From: Candidatus Zipacnadia bacterium
GTDB lineage: Bacteria > Armatimonadota > Zipacnadia > Zipacnadales > Zipacnadaceae
Assembly: GCA_029821215.1 (NCBI GenBank)
Contig: JALGTV010000150.1
Location: 1-5,462 of the forward strand
Length of the DNA stretch: 5,462 nt
Direction: 5' to 3'
The notes beneath the pieces were generated by a model. The model searched no databases and was not told the DNA's origin. It saw only the letters and a program-made list of their open reading frames with translations. Position numbers and translations under genes: made by a program. Within the stretch, counting starts at the first letter, position 1. Each line of letters opens with the position of its first letter. Below are positions 1 through 5,462 of the stretch, piece after piece.

Positions 1-1919
1 ACCCCGATGACCGCCGCTACCGCTATCCATTCATAAACTGCACTAACTGCGGCCCGCGATTTACCATCATCCGCACTGTGCCCTACGATCGCCCCAATAC
101 CACCATGCAGCCGTTCGCGATGTGCGGGCCGTGCCAGGCTGAATACGAGGATATCAACAATCGCCGCTACCATGCTCAGCCCAATGCCTGCCCGGTCTGC
201 GGCCCGCAGGTCGCACTGGTGGGCAGCGGTACCCCCCAACGCGGCGAGGCAGCAATTCGCCAGGCTGTTGAACTGCTGACTGAGGGGAAAATCGTGGCAG
301 TGAAAGGCCTGGGCGGATTTCACCTGGCTTGTGACGCTACCAATGAGCAAGCGGTGCACAGGTTGCGGCAAAGGAAAAACCGGGAGGAGAAGTCCCTGGC
401 CGTAATGTCGGCAGAGCTGGCCGACATCCAGACTTACGCCCAGGTCACCGATTCCGCCCGCGAGCTACTGGAAGGACCTATCCGCCCCATAGTCCTGCTG
501 CATAAAAAGCCCTCCTCCCCTATCGCCAACTCAGTAGCTCCTCACAGTCAGTATCATGGTGTTATGACTCCCTATACTCCGGTGCATCATTTACTGCTGG
601 ATGATGAGCGGTTGTTGGCCCTAATAATGACCAGCGGCAATCTGAGTGAAGAGCCACTGGCTACTGACAATGACGAGGCTCAGCAGCGTCTGGGCGGTAT
701 CGCCGATGCCTTCCTGCTGCACAACCGCGATATCCAGATTGGCTGCGACGACTCGGTGATCAGGCCTACTTCCCTGGGGCCGATAATAATGCGCCGCGCC
801 CGGGGATACGTTCCTTTCCCTATTTCCACCCAAAAAGATTTAGGGAATGTGCTGGCCGTGGGTGGGCACCTGAAGAACACTTTTTGCCTGACCGACGGCC
901 ACAACGCCTTCCTGAGCCAACATATTGGCGATTTGGACACCGCTGAAACTCTGAATTATTTCCAGTGGTGTGTTGACCATCTTCAGGATGTGCTCCGGGT
1001 TGAGCCGCACCTCATTGCCCATGACCTGCACCCCGACTACCTGAGCACTCGCTACGCTCTGGACCTGGCCGAACAGCGCGGCTGGCAGTTAGTGGCTGTC
1101 CAGCATCATCACGCCCATATTGCCGCGTGCATGGCCGAAAATGGCCTGGAAAATGAGGTCCTGGGAATAGCCTGTGACGGCACCGGCTATGGCGAGGACG
1201 GCTGTGTGTGGGGATGTGAGATTATGGCGGCGACCTATAATGACTACCGCCGCTTGGCCCATCTGAATTATGTCCCCCTGCCCGGCGGCGAGCAGGCCAT
1301 CCGCCAGCCCTGGCGGATGGCGGCAGTTTACCTGGCCCGTCAGGATCTGCTGGATGCGGATATTGCCTTCTGTCGTCATCTGGATCGGGACCAGTGGCGG
1401 CTGCTGGAACAGATGATGGACAAGGGCATCAATTCACCGCTGGCCTCCAGCGCCGGCCGGCTATTTGATGCGGTGGCGGCTGTCCTGGGCTTGCAGCACA
1501 TCAACGTTTATGAGGGCCAAGCGGCCATGATGGTGGAAGCCGCGGCTACCGAGGCTGAGGGTACTTATGATTACGATATTTACCAGGATAATGACCTGAT
1601 AATAATGGACCCGGGGCCTATGTTCGCTGGAATAGTGGCTGACCTGCAGACCAGCGCGGATACCGGCAGTATCGCCGCTCGTTTTCACAACAGTTTCGTG
1701 GCGATGTTGGCCGACGCGGCAGTGCGGGCGGCGGGTGTGACCGGCCTGAAGCAAGTTGCCCTCTCTGGCGGCACTTTTCAGAATGAACTGGTATTGGTGG
1801 GTCTACACCAGCAGCTCAGCGAGGCCGGCCTGGAAGTCTTCATTCATAAACAGGTGCCTCCCAATGACGGAGGGCTATCCCTGGGGCAGGCCGTCGTGGC
1901 CGCAGAAAGGCAGATATAG
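1..1919 (+). CDS. hypF: Carbamoyltransferase HypF (5' partial)
   Basis: HypF uses carbamoyl phosphate and ATP to make carbamoyl-adenylate and transfers the carbamoyl group to the C-terminal Cys of HypE, the first step towards the cyanide ligands of [NiFe]-hydrogenase; it acts in the cytoplasm. The frame is open from base 3 (Pro-Asp-Asp-Arg-Arg-Tyr), so the window begins inside the first zinc finger and the acylphosphatase domain (about 115 residues) lies upstream. Numbering from base 3, the zinc cysteines C13/C16, C41/C44 and C63/C66 show the family spacing (X24, X18). A YrdC-like domain follows (KGLGGFHLACDA, MTSGNLSEEPLA, HNRDIQIGCDDS), then a Kae1-like domain with HHHAH (368-372), DGTGYG, AIRQPWRMA, SSAGRLFDA, YEGQAAM and SGGTFQNE. 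About 638 residues are visible of the usual ~750. The GTG at 78 is an internal Val, not the start. No stop or frameshift is seen. Slightly odd residues are EEKS for the common EEKP and WGCE for WGGE. The stop codon is one base before hypC, implying co-transcription. Confidence 0.97.
   Translation, partial: PDDRRYRYPFINCTNCGPRFTIIRTVPYDRPNTTMQPFAMCGPCQAEYEDINNRRYHAQPNACPVCGPQVALVGSGTPQRGEAAIRQAVELLTEGKIVAVKGLGGFHLACDATNEQAVHRLRQRKNREEKSLAVMSAELADIQTYAQVTDSARELLEGPIRPIVLLHKKPSSPIANSVAPHSQYHGVMTPYTPVHHLLLDDERLLALIMTSGNLSEEPLATDNDEAQQRLGGIADAFLLHNRDIQIGCDDSVIRPTSLGPIIMRRARGYVPFPISTQKDLGNVLAVGGHLKNTFCLTDGHNAFLSQHIGDLDTAETLNYFQWCVDHLQDVLRVEPHLIAHDLHPDYLSTRYALDLAEQRGWQLVAVQHHHAHIAACMAENGLENEVLGIACDGTGYGEDGCVWGCEIMAATYNDYRRLAHLNYVPLPGGEQAIRQPWRMAAVYLARQDLLDADIAFCRHLDRDQWRLLEQMMDKGINSPLASSAGRLFDAVAAVLGLQHINVYEGQAAMMVEAAATEAEGTYDYDIYQDNDLIIMDPGPMFAGIVADLQTSADTGSIAARFHNSFVAMLADAAVRAAGVTGLKQVALSGGTFQNELVLVGLHQQLSEAGLEVFIHKQVPPNDGGLSLGQAVVAAERQI
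1904..1910 (+). promoter_or_regulatory. Shine-Dalgarno site for hypC
   Basis: AGAAAGG lies inside the last codons of hypF, 10 bases before the ATG at 1921. It supports the short HypC start rather than an in-frame TTG/GTG upstream inside hypF. Confidence 0.55.
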
Positions 1920-1920
1920 C

Positions 1921-2139
1921 ATGTGTGTGGCCCTGCCGGTTAGATTGGTGAAGGTAGAAGGCCAACGGGGTATTGGGGAGCTGGGCGGCAGCACCGTGAA
2001 GATGCGTCTGGACCTGCTGCCTGAAGCCGAAGTAGGCGATTATGTCCTGGTCCACGCCGGTTTCGCCATTCAGCAGGTTGACGAAGAAGAAGCCCAGGAG
2101 ACCTTGCGGTTGCTACAAGCAATCCAGTGGGAAAGATAA
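1921..2139 (+). CDS. hypC: Hydrogenase maturation chaperone HypC
   Basis: A small cytoplasmic protein of the HypC/HybG/HupF family, 72 residues, the normal length. It binds HypD to form the scaffold on which the Fe(CN)2CO unit is built, then escorts the iron to the hydrogenase large-subunit precursor. The N-terminus reads M-C-V-A-L-P; Cys2 is the conserved iron and partner ligand, exposed once Met is removed, which fixes the start at 1921. The later VGDYVLVHAGFAI carries the conserved His of the family. The frame stays open upstream for 165 bases inside hypF, but that extension has no HypC similarity and would bury the essential Cys2. It lies 1 base after hypF and 16 bases before the transporter ATG, so it is probably translated from the same message. 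It appears intact. Confidence 0.97.
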   Translation: MCVALPVRLVKVEGQRGIGELGGSTVKMRLDLLPEAEVGDYVLVHAGFAIQQVDEEEAQETLRLLQAIQWER

Positions 2140-2155
2140 CTGAGACGAAATTGTG

Positions 2156-2965
2156 ATGGATTGGTTTAATAGTCTGCATCCGGTAGTTCAGGCTCTGGTG
2201 GCCACGACTTTTACGTGGGGGGTCACGGCCCTCGGGGCGGCGGGCGTCTTTGCCGCCAAGGAATTGAGCCGTCGGATGCTGGATGGGATGCTGGGTTTTG
2301 CCGCCGGGGTTATGATTGCCGCCAGTTACTGGTCGCTGCTGGCTCCAGCGATCGAGATGTCCGAGGGCAAAGATATTCCCGCCTGGGCGCCGGCAGCCGT
2401 CGGTTTCGTGGTCGGCGGTATTTTTCTATGGGGAATTGATAAAATACTACCCCATGTGCATCCGGGCCTCAGTACGCAGGAAGCCGAGGGAATCAAGACC
2501 TCCTGGCACCGGACCACTCTCCTGATTCTGGCGATAACTCTCCACAATATCCCTGAAGGACTGGCGGTGGGAGTGGCCTTTGGTGCAGCCGCCGCTGGCC
2601 TGCCCGCTGCCACAGTGGCTGCCGCCATAGCGTTGGCCATAGGTATCGGGATTCAAAACTTTCCTGAGGGCATGGCGGTATCTATGCCGCTGCGGCGTGA
2701 GGGAATGTCGCGGCTCAAAAGCTTCTGGTACGGGCAGCTATCAGCCATCGTGGAACCTATCGCAGGTGTTCTGGGTGCGGCTGCCGTACTCATGGCCCGG
2801 CCTCTCCTGCCCTATGCCTTGGCGTTTGCTGCCGGAGCGATGATCTTTGTAGTCGCCGAGGAACTTATCCCCGAGTCCCAGCGGGAAGGCCATGTGGACT
2901 TCGCCACTATGGGGGTAATGCTCGGTTTTGTTGTGATGATGATACTTGATGTCGCGCTGGGGTGA
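2156..2965 (+). CDS. ZIP-family divalent metal transporter (GufA-like)
   Basis: An inner-membrane transporter of 269 residues, close in type to the GufA/ZIPB branch of the ZIP family, which moves Zn2+, Fe2+ and other divalent ions into the cytoplasm. About eight membrane segments can be placed by hydrophobicity (roughly residues 10-32, 43-64, 78-95, 120-143, 150-175, 191-213, 217-237, 249-268). Segment 4 carries HNIPEG (130-135) and segment 5 carries QNFPEG (167-172), the two metal-binding motifs of the family. A loop with HVHPG (100-104) precedes them, and EEL lies in segment 7. The C-terminus matches the family pattern (VVMMILDVALG). GTG at 2153 and ATG at 2156 are adjacent; I prefer ATG because M-D-W-F-N is a typical start, and GAGACG about 8 bases upstream is only a weak ribosome site. 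The metal cannot be read from sequence. Its place between hypC and hypD suggests supply of iron or nickel for hydrogenase assembly, which is inference. Confidence 0.93.
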   Translation: MDWFNSLHPVVQALVATTFTWGVTALGAAGVFAAKELSRRMLDGMLGFAAGVMIAASYWSLLAPAIEMSEGKDIPAWAPAAVGFVVGGIFLWGIDKILPHVHPGLSTQEAEGIKTSWHRTTLLILAITLHNIPEGLAVGVAFGAAAAGLPAATVAAAIALAIGIGIQNFPEGMAVSMPLRREGMSRLKSFWYGQLSAIVEPIAGVLGAAAVLMARPLLPYALAFAAGAMIFVVAEELIPESQREGHVDFATMGVMLGFVVMMILDVALG

Positions 2966-2998
2966 CCATCGCTAGACGGACAGCGAGGAGTCCCTTAT

Positions 2999-3182
2999 CG
3001 CGTAGGCGAGGTTCTCTCCTTCGGCAGGCTCAGGACGGTGAGCTTGCCGAACCGTAACCTCGCCACAACTGGCTTGCGCAGGTTGAGAACCTGCCTTCGC
3101 GGGCCATGCCTACTTCGCCGTAGTAGCCTACGGCTACGAAGGCTAAAAGCCTGCTACGGCAGGCGACGGCCTGCGCTACGCG
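2999..3182. repeat. MITE-like repeat element, left copy
   Basis: This 184-bp non-coding stretch fills most of the gap between the ZIP gene and hypD. It begins with CGCGTAG and ends with CTACGCG, a 7-bp terminal inverted repeat. Positions 2998-3091 match the reverse complement of 4393-4486 at 92 of 94 bases, and 3154-3182 matches the reverse complement of 4314-4342 with a few differences; the middles have diverged. It contains several small hairpins, for example GCCTGC/GCAGGC (3149-3164) and GTAGCC/GGCTAC (3123-3137). No target-site duplication is visible and there is no transposase, so if mobile it would depend on an enzyme from elsewhere. It could instead be a dispersed REP/intergenic repeat family. 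Confidence 0.8.
3020..3051. repeat. REP-like palindrome, left copy
   Basis: TTCGGCAGGCTCA (3020-3032) pairs with TGAGCTTGCCGAA (3039-3051) around a 6-base loop, GGACGG. That is a 13-bp stem with a single G-T pair. From memory, similar CTTCGGCAGGCTCAGGA-type palindromes are dispersed in many environmental bacterial genomes. No T-run follows, so I do not call it an intrinsic terminator, although the transcript could fold here. Confidence 0.7.
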
Positions 3183-3207
3183 TGGATAGAGCGCTACCAA
3201 TACAAAT

Positions 3208-4320
3208 ATGAAATACATTGACGAATACCAAAACCGCGAGAAAGTGCAAGCGCTGGTCCAGCAGATAGCCAAGATTGCCACTATTCCCAGTTGCTTTATG
3301 GAGGTCTGCGGGACTCATTCTCACGCCATTGCCCGCTACGGGCTGCGGGAGCTGCTGCCTGATAACATTCGTCTGATCTCCGGGCCGGGTTGTCCGGTGT
3401 GCGTGACTCCGCCGGAGGTCATTGACGCCGCCATAGATCTGGCAACAGATGGCGTATGGGTGGCTACTTTTGGAGATATGATGAAGGTGCCGGGCAGCCA
3501 AACCAGCCTGGACGAAGTGAGGGCTAAGGATGGACAAGTTAAGATAGTCTACTCACCGATGCAGGCGGTACAGTGGGCGCAGGACAACCCCGGCCAGCAA
3601 ATAGTCTTTCTGGGAGTTGGTTTTGAAACCACGGCTCCCAGTGTTGCCATCAGCTTGTTAGAAGCCCAGCAGTTAGGTCTGGACAACTTCACCATACTGG
3701 CAGCCCACAAGCTAATCCCACCGGCAATGAGTGCCTTGATAGACCAACCTGATGTGCATATTGACGGCTTTTTGTGCCCGGGGCACGTCAGTGTGATTAT
3801 TGGCTCCCGGCCTTATGAGCCAATTGCCGCCGCAGGTGCCCCATGTGTGGTGGCCGGGTTTGAGCCGACTGATATTCTCCAGTCCATCCGCGAGCTGGCC
3901 CAGATGCGCCGGGACGAGAAGTCAGAGGTCATCATCCAGTATCGGCGGGCCGTAAAGCCTGAAGGTAATCCCACTGCATTGGCCAAGATGTCCCAGGTGT
4001 TTGAGCCGGCAGATTGTCGCTGGCGGGGATTGGAGGAGATCCCGGCCAGCGGGTTGCAAATACGTGATGAGTACAGCCGGTTTGACGCGCAGAAGCGTTT
4101 TGAGTTAGAGTTAAAGCCGGTGCCTGAGCCGCCCGGATGTGAGTGTGGCGCCATCCTGCGGGGAGCCAAGCGCCCTACTCAGTGTGGTCTGTTCGGCAAG
4201 AGGCGTGTCGCCCCGACCATCCCATCGGCCCCTGCATGGTCTCTTCGGAGGGCGCTTGTGCCGCCGTCTATCGTTATGAAAGCGGATTGTAGCCGGATTA
4301 TACACTACGTAGCCGCGTAG
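3208..4320 (+). CDS. hypD: HypD, hydrogenase maturation iron-sulfur protein, C-terminus frameshifted
   Basis: HypD holds a [4Fe-4S] cluster and, with HypC, the iron on which the CN and CO ligands of [NiFe]-hydrogenase are assembled. The start M-K-Y-I-D-E-Y is typical. Conserved motifs are present: MEVCGTHSHAIARYG (Cys34), GPGCPVCVTP (Cys62, Cys65), TFGDMMKVPGS, VGFETTAP, AAHKLIPP, PGHVS, VAGFEP, PEGNP, and CECG (Cys311, Cys313) and QCGLFGK (Cys326, Lys331). After Lys331 (4198-4200) the frame leaves the family sequence and runs to a TAG at 4318 that lies in the neighbouring repeat, giving 370 residues. The true tail is still there two bases out of frame. A duplicated AG in AAGAGGCG explains it; without it the protein would be a normal 360 residues. 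The tail holds conserved cysteines of the cluster region, so the protein as read is probably inactive, unless the extra bases are an assembly error. No good ribosome site precedes the ATG. Confidence 0.92.
   Translation: MKYIDEYQNREKVQALVQQIAKIATIPSCFMEVCGTHSHAIARYGLRELLPDNIRLISGPGCPVCVTPPEVIDAAIDLATDGVWVATFGDMMKVPGSQTSLDEVRAKDGQVKIVYSPMQAVQWAQDNPGQQIVFLGVGFETTAPSVAISLLEAQQLGLDNFTILAAHKLIPPAMSALIDQPDVHIDGFLCPGHVSVIIGSRPYEPIAAAGAPCVVAGFEPTDILQSIRELAQMRRDEKSEVIIQYRRAVKPEGNPTALAKMSQVFEPADCRWRGLEEIPASGLQIRDEYSRFDAQKRFELELKPVPEPPGCECGAILRGAKRPTQCGLFGKRRVAPTIPSAPAWSLRRALVPPSIVMKADCSRIIHYVAA
4203..4292 (+). pseudogene. hypD: Out-of-frame C-terminal tail of hypD
   Basis: Read from 4203, the DNA encodes Ala-Cys-Arg-Pro-Asp-His and then IGPCMVSSEGACAAVYRY, ending at TAG 4290-4292. 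This is the canonical HypD C-terminus and includes three conserved Cys codons. It sits in the frame offset by two bases from the main hypD frame. Joining Lys331 directly to this tail gives F-G-K-A-C, matching the family spacing F-G-x-x-C, which points to a 2-base insertion rather than a 1-base loss. The tail is otherwise undamaged, so the lesion is recent, or an error. Confidence 0.88.
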
Positions 4321-4341
4321 CGCATGCCGTCGCCTGACGAA

Positions 4342-4361
4342 GCGGGGTTAGAGAACCCCGC
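4342..4361. repeat. Perfect 8-bp hairpin after hypD
   Basis: GCGGGGTT (4342-4349) and AACCCCGC (4354-4361) are exact reverse complements around the loop AGAG. It lies about 50 bases after the genuine hypD stop. It could act as a weak transcription barrier or protect the mRNA 3' end, but there is no following U-tract, and it is more simply part of the repeat element. Confidence 0.6.
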
Positions 4362-4369
4362 CTACGCGA
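4350..4369. repeat. 20-bp direct repeat, first copy (second at 4467-4486)
   Basis: AGAGAACCCCGCCTACGCGA occurs identically at 4350-4369 and 4467-4486, and inverted with one change in the left element (from 2998 to 3017). It behaves as the end module of the repeat: 4314-4368 by itself is a 55-bp mini-unit bounded by CGCGTAG and CTACGCG, nested in the larger element. Confidence 0.7.
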
Positions 4370-4432
4370 CCAGAACAAAGACGCGTTGCGCTGGTTCTTA
4401 ACCTGCGCAAGCCAGTTGTGGCGAGGTTACGG

Positions 4433-4464
4433 TTCGGCAAGCTCACCGTCCTGAGCCTGCCGAA
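4433..4464. repeat. REP-like palindrome, right copy
   Basis: This is the inverted counterpart of the palindrome at 3020-3051. TTCGGCAAGCTCA (4433-4445) and TGAGCCTGCCGAA (4452-4464) flank a 6-base loop, with one mismatch in the stem. It is identical to the left copy when reverse-complemented. Confidence 0.7.
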
Positions 4465-4520
4465 GGAGAGAACCCCGCCTACGCGAGGAGGCGGGAAGCT
4501 CGTGTCACTAAAGGGAAAGC

Positions 4521-4740
4521 CGGCGAATAACCTATGAAAATGTAGCTCATCAAACAGGAATTTTTGCCCCTGCTGGCCCAGGCGGGACAGGCGCTCAACG
4601 ACGCCGCTGTCATCTCGGTTGATGGCGTCAAACTCGCTTTCAGCACCGACTCGTTTACCGTCTCACCTTTGTTTTTCCCCGGTGGCGACATCGGCAGCCT
4701 GGCGGTGCATGGCACGCCACCGATGATTTGCACCAGATAA
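4521..4740 (+). pseudogene. hypE: hypE 5' fragment (N-terminal domain, disrupted)
   Basis: HypE is the ATP-dependent dehydratase that turns the carbamoyl group on its own C-terminal Cys into thiocyanate. From 4546 the frame reads L-I-K-Q-E-F-L-P, then ALNDAAV, LAFSTDSFTVSPLFFPGGD and IGSLAVHGT, which is the HypE/PurM-type N-terminal domain, ending at TAA 4738. The preceding glycine-rich segment (H-G-S/A-G-G in the family) is absent: in this frame TAG (4543) and TAA (4528) lie just upstream. In the frame +2, 4521-4550 reads RRITYENVAH, which could be the remnant of the start, with a deletion between two GCTCAT copies joining it to LIKQ; that is tentative. After HGT (4716) the expected N-D-L-A-M-M-G-A-R-P segment is missing and the frame shifts. 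It cannot make a working protein as read. Confidence 0.85.
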
Positions 4741-5384
4741 CTACCTCAATCCAACAAGCCGCCCACCGGTCGCAGGTGGACGTAGTCACCGGCGATACTA
4801 AAGTGGTACAGCGCGGGGCGGCAGATGGACTGTTCATCAATACCTCAGGCTTAGGCGTGGTGTATGACCAGGCGCAGGTTGATCCGAGCCACATCAAGTT
4901 GGGCGACGCTATCCTCATCAATGGGACGATCGCCGACCACGGGGTGGCGGTGCTGTGCGCCCGCGAGGAGCTGGAAGTGGCCGGAGAAGTGCTCAGCGAC
5001 TCGGCGCCGCTGGCCGGCCTGGTCGGGGATATGATTGCGGCGGTGGGGCCTGATATCCATTGCCTGCGCGATCCTACCCGCGGGGGAGTAGCCGCGACTC
5101 TCAACGAGATTGCCCAACAGTCTCAGATCACTGCCGAGATTCACGAGGACGCTCTGCCCATAAAGCCCCCGGTGGCCGCAATATGCGAGATTCTGGGGTT
5201 GGACCCCTTGCAAGTGGCGTGCGAGGGCAAACTAATCGCGAAATCATCGCCGCTGGGCGAGGAAAGCCAGATCATTGGCGAGGTAGTGGGTGCTGATGCT
5301 GCTCAGGTTCGCCTCCGCACCCCCATTGGCACCACCCGCATCATAGATATGCCCGCCGGTGAGCTGCTACCCCGGATTTGCTAA
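4716..5384 (+). pseudogene. hypE: hypE 3' fragment (PurM-like core and C-terminal Cys)
   Basis: In the frame of 4728 (open upstream through the junction at 4716) the protein reads HQITTSIQQAAH, then VDVVTGDTKVV, GLFINTSGLGVV, GTIADHGVAV, HCLRDPTRGGVAATLNEIA, LGLDPLQVACEGKLIA and the hallmark end LLPRIC. The last residue is the Cys that HypF carbamoylates. These are unmistakable HypE motifs, but this piece (about 218 residues from the TTG at 4728) lacks the first part of the protein. The stretch linking EGKLIA to PLGEESQIIGEV is only three residues (KSS, near 5241); the family normally has about 17 there (an A-x-x-V-L-A-A-x-R helix), so about 14 codons appear lost in frame. No plausible start with a ribosome site serves this fragment. 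It is therefore a remnant, unless the deletions are assembly artefacts. Confidence 0.87.
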
Positions 5385-5386
5385 GG

Positions 5387-5462
5387 CTACAGTCGCGGCA
5401 ACAGTTCCCCGTAGCCGCCTATCCGCAGGTAGATACAAGTTGCGGCTAAGGCCACCACTACG
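5387..5462 (-). CDS. Possible C-terminal end of a convergent gene (partial)
   Basis: On the - strand a frame is open from the window edge to TAG (5389-5387) and encodes about 24 residues: a hydrophobic run (VVVALAATCIYL) and then RIGGYGELLPRL. This would suit the last membrane segment and short tail of a membrane protein converging on hypE, with only two bases between the two stop codons. So short a frame can be open by chance, and I do not recognise a family. The alternative is plain intergenic DNA. Confidence 0.3.
   Translation of the reverse strand, partial: VVVALAATCIYLRIGGYGELLPRL

Larger units (their letters stand above)
4314..4485. repeat. MITE-like repeat element, right copy (inverted)
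   Basis: This 172-bp element is the inverted partner of the one at 2999-3182, again bounded by CGCGTAG and CTACGCG. Its right part (4393-4486) is the near-perfect arm; its left part (4314-4342) matches 3154-3182 inverted. Between them it carries a different filler containing a hairpin and a second copy of the end module. It separates hypD from hypE, which in most hyp operons lie almost end to end. It also supplies the false stop codon of the frameshifted hypD. Confidence 0.8.

Noticed and set aside
78..80. GTG at 78 as the start of HypF
   Set aside because: The frame is open to the window edge and the residues before it are canonical HypF zinc-finger sequence, including two zinc cysteines.
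621..1754. Several long open frames on the - strand opposite hypF
   Set aside because: They are antisense shadows of a conserved coding gene, with no recognisable domains or ribosome sites.
1756..1920. N-terminal extension of HypC starting inside hypF
   Set aside because: The extra residues are an out-of-frame reading of the conserved HypF end, and HypC needs Cys at position 2.
3020..3051. Intrinsic terminator after the ZIP gene
   Set aside because: The stem is strong but no T-run follows, and the same palindrome occurs in the other repeat copy in inverted orientation.
2999..3182. CRISPR array or tRNA/riboswitch in the repeat-rich gap
   Set aside because: There is no regular repeat-spacer pattern, and the hairpins do not form a cloverleaf or a known riboswitch core; the structure is explained by an inverted dispersed repeat.
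4198..4206. Programmed ribosomal frameshift in hypD
   Set aside because: No slippery heptamer or downstream stimulatory structure is apparent at the AAG-AGG site, and HypD is not known to use recoding; a simple AG duplication explains the data.
4528..4545. Stop-codon recoding (TAG or TAA read as an amino acid) in hypE
   Set aside because: Both TAG and TAA occur, hypF and the native hypD end in TAG at the expected places, and hypE also has deletions and a frameshift that recoding would not fix.

Overview
This window is a bacterial [NiFe]-hydrogenase maturation (hyp) cluster, with all the large genes on the + strand in the order hypF (5' end cut off) - hypC - ZIP-family metal transporter - hypD - hypE. 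The DNA is moderately GC-rich. The gene set shows a bacterium that has, or recently had, a [NiFe]-hydrogenase. The protein sequences and the dispersed palindromic repeats would fit an environmental, perhaps Chloroflexota-like, genome, but I cannot fix the taxon from the sequence alone. No hydrogenase structural gene, hypA or hypB lies in the window.

Layout. Bases 1-1919 hold HypF from inside its first zinc finger to its C-terminus, in one uninterrupted frame. HypC (1921-2139) follows after a single base. A complete GufA-type ZIP transporter (2156-2965) starts 16 bases after hypC. Next comes a 242-base gap filled mostly by a repeat element. HypD starts at 3208 and is full length except that a 2-base AG duplication at about 4199-4202 throws its last ~29 codons, with three conserved cysteines, out of frame. 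A second, inverted copy of the same repeat fills 4314-4486. Then comes hypE, clearly recognisable but broken: its N-terminal ATP-binding loop is missing, about 24 codons are lost with a frameshift near 4716-4730, and about 14 codons seem to be lost in frame near 5241. The last ~75 bases may carry the 3' end of a convergent gene on the - strand.

How the genes relate. In the known pathway HypF makes a carbamoyl group from carbamoyl phosphate and loads it on the C-terminal cysteine of HypE. HypE dehydrates it to thiocyanate, and the HypC-HypD complex carries the iron that receives the CN and CO ligands. Here hypC, and hypF as far as it is visible, are intact, whereas the hypD tail and hypE are damaged. 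Either the pathway is decaying, with lesions concentrated on both sides of a repeat copy, or another intact hypDE exists elsewhere, or some lesions are assembly errors. The several separate lesions in hypE favour real decay.

The most notable structure is a pair of 94-bp inverted repeats (2998-3091 and 4393-4486, 92 of 94 positions matching), part of ~170-185 bp MITE-like elements that bracket hypD exactly. I found no convincing new biological system. The notable points are the repeat-bracketed, decaying maturation module and the ZIP transporter inside it.
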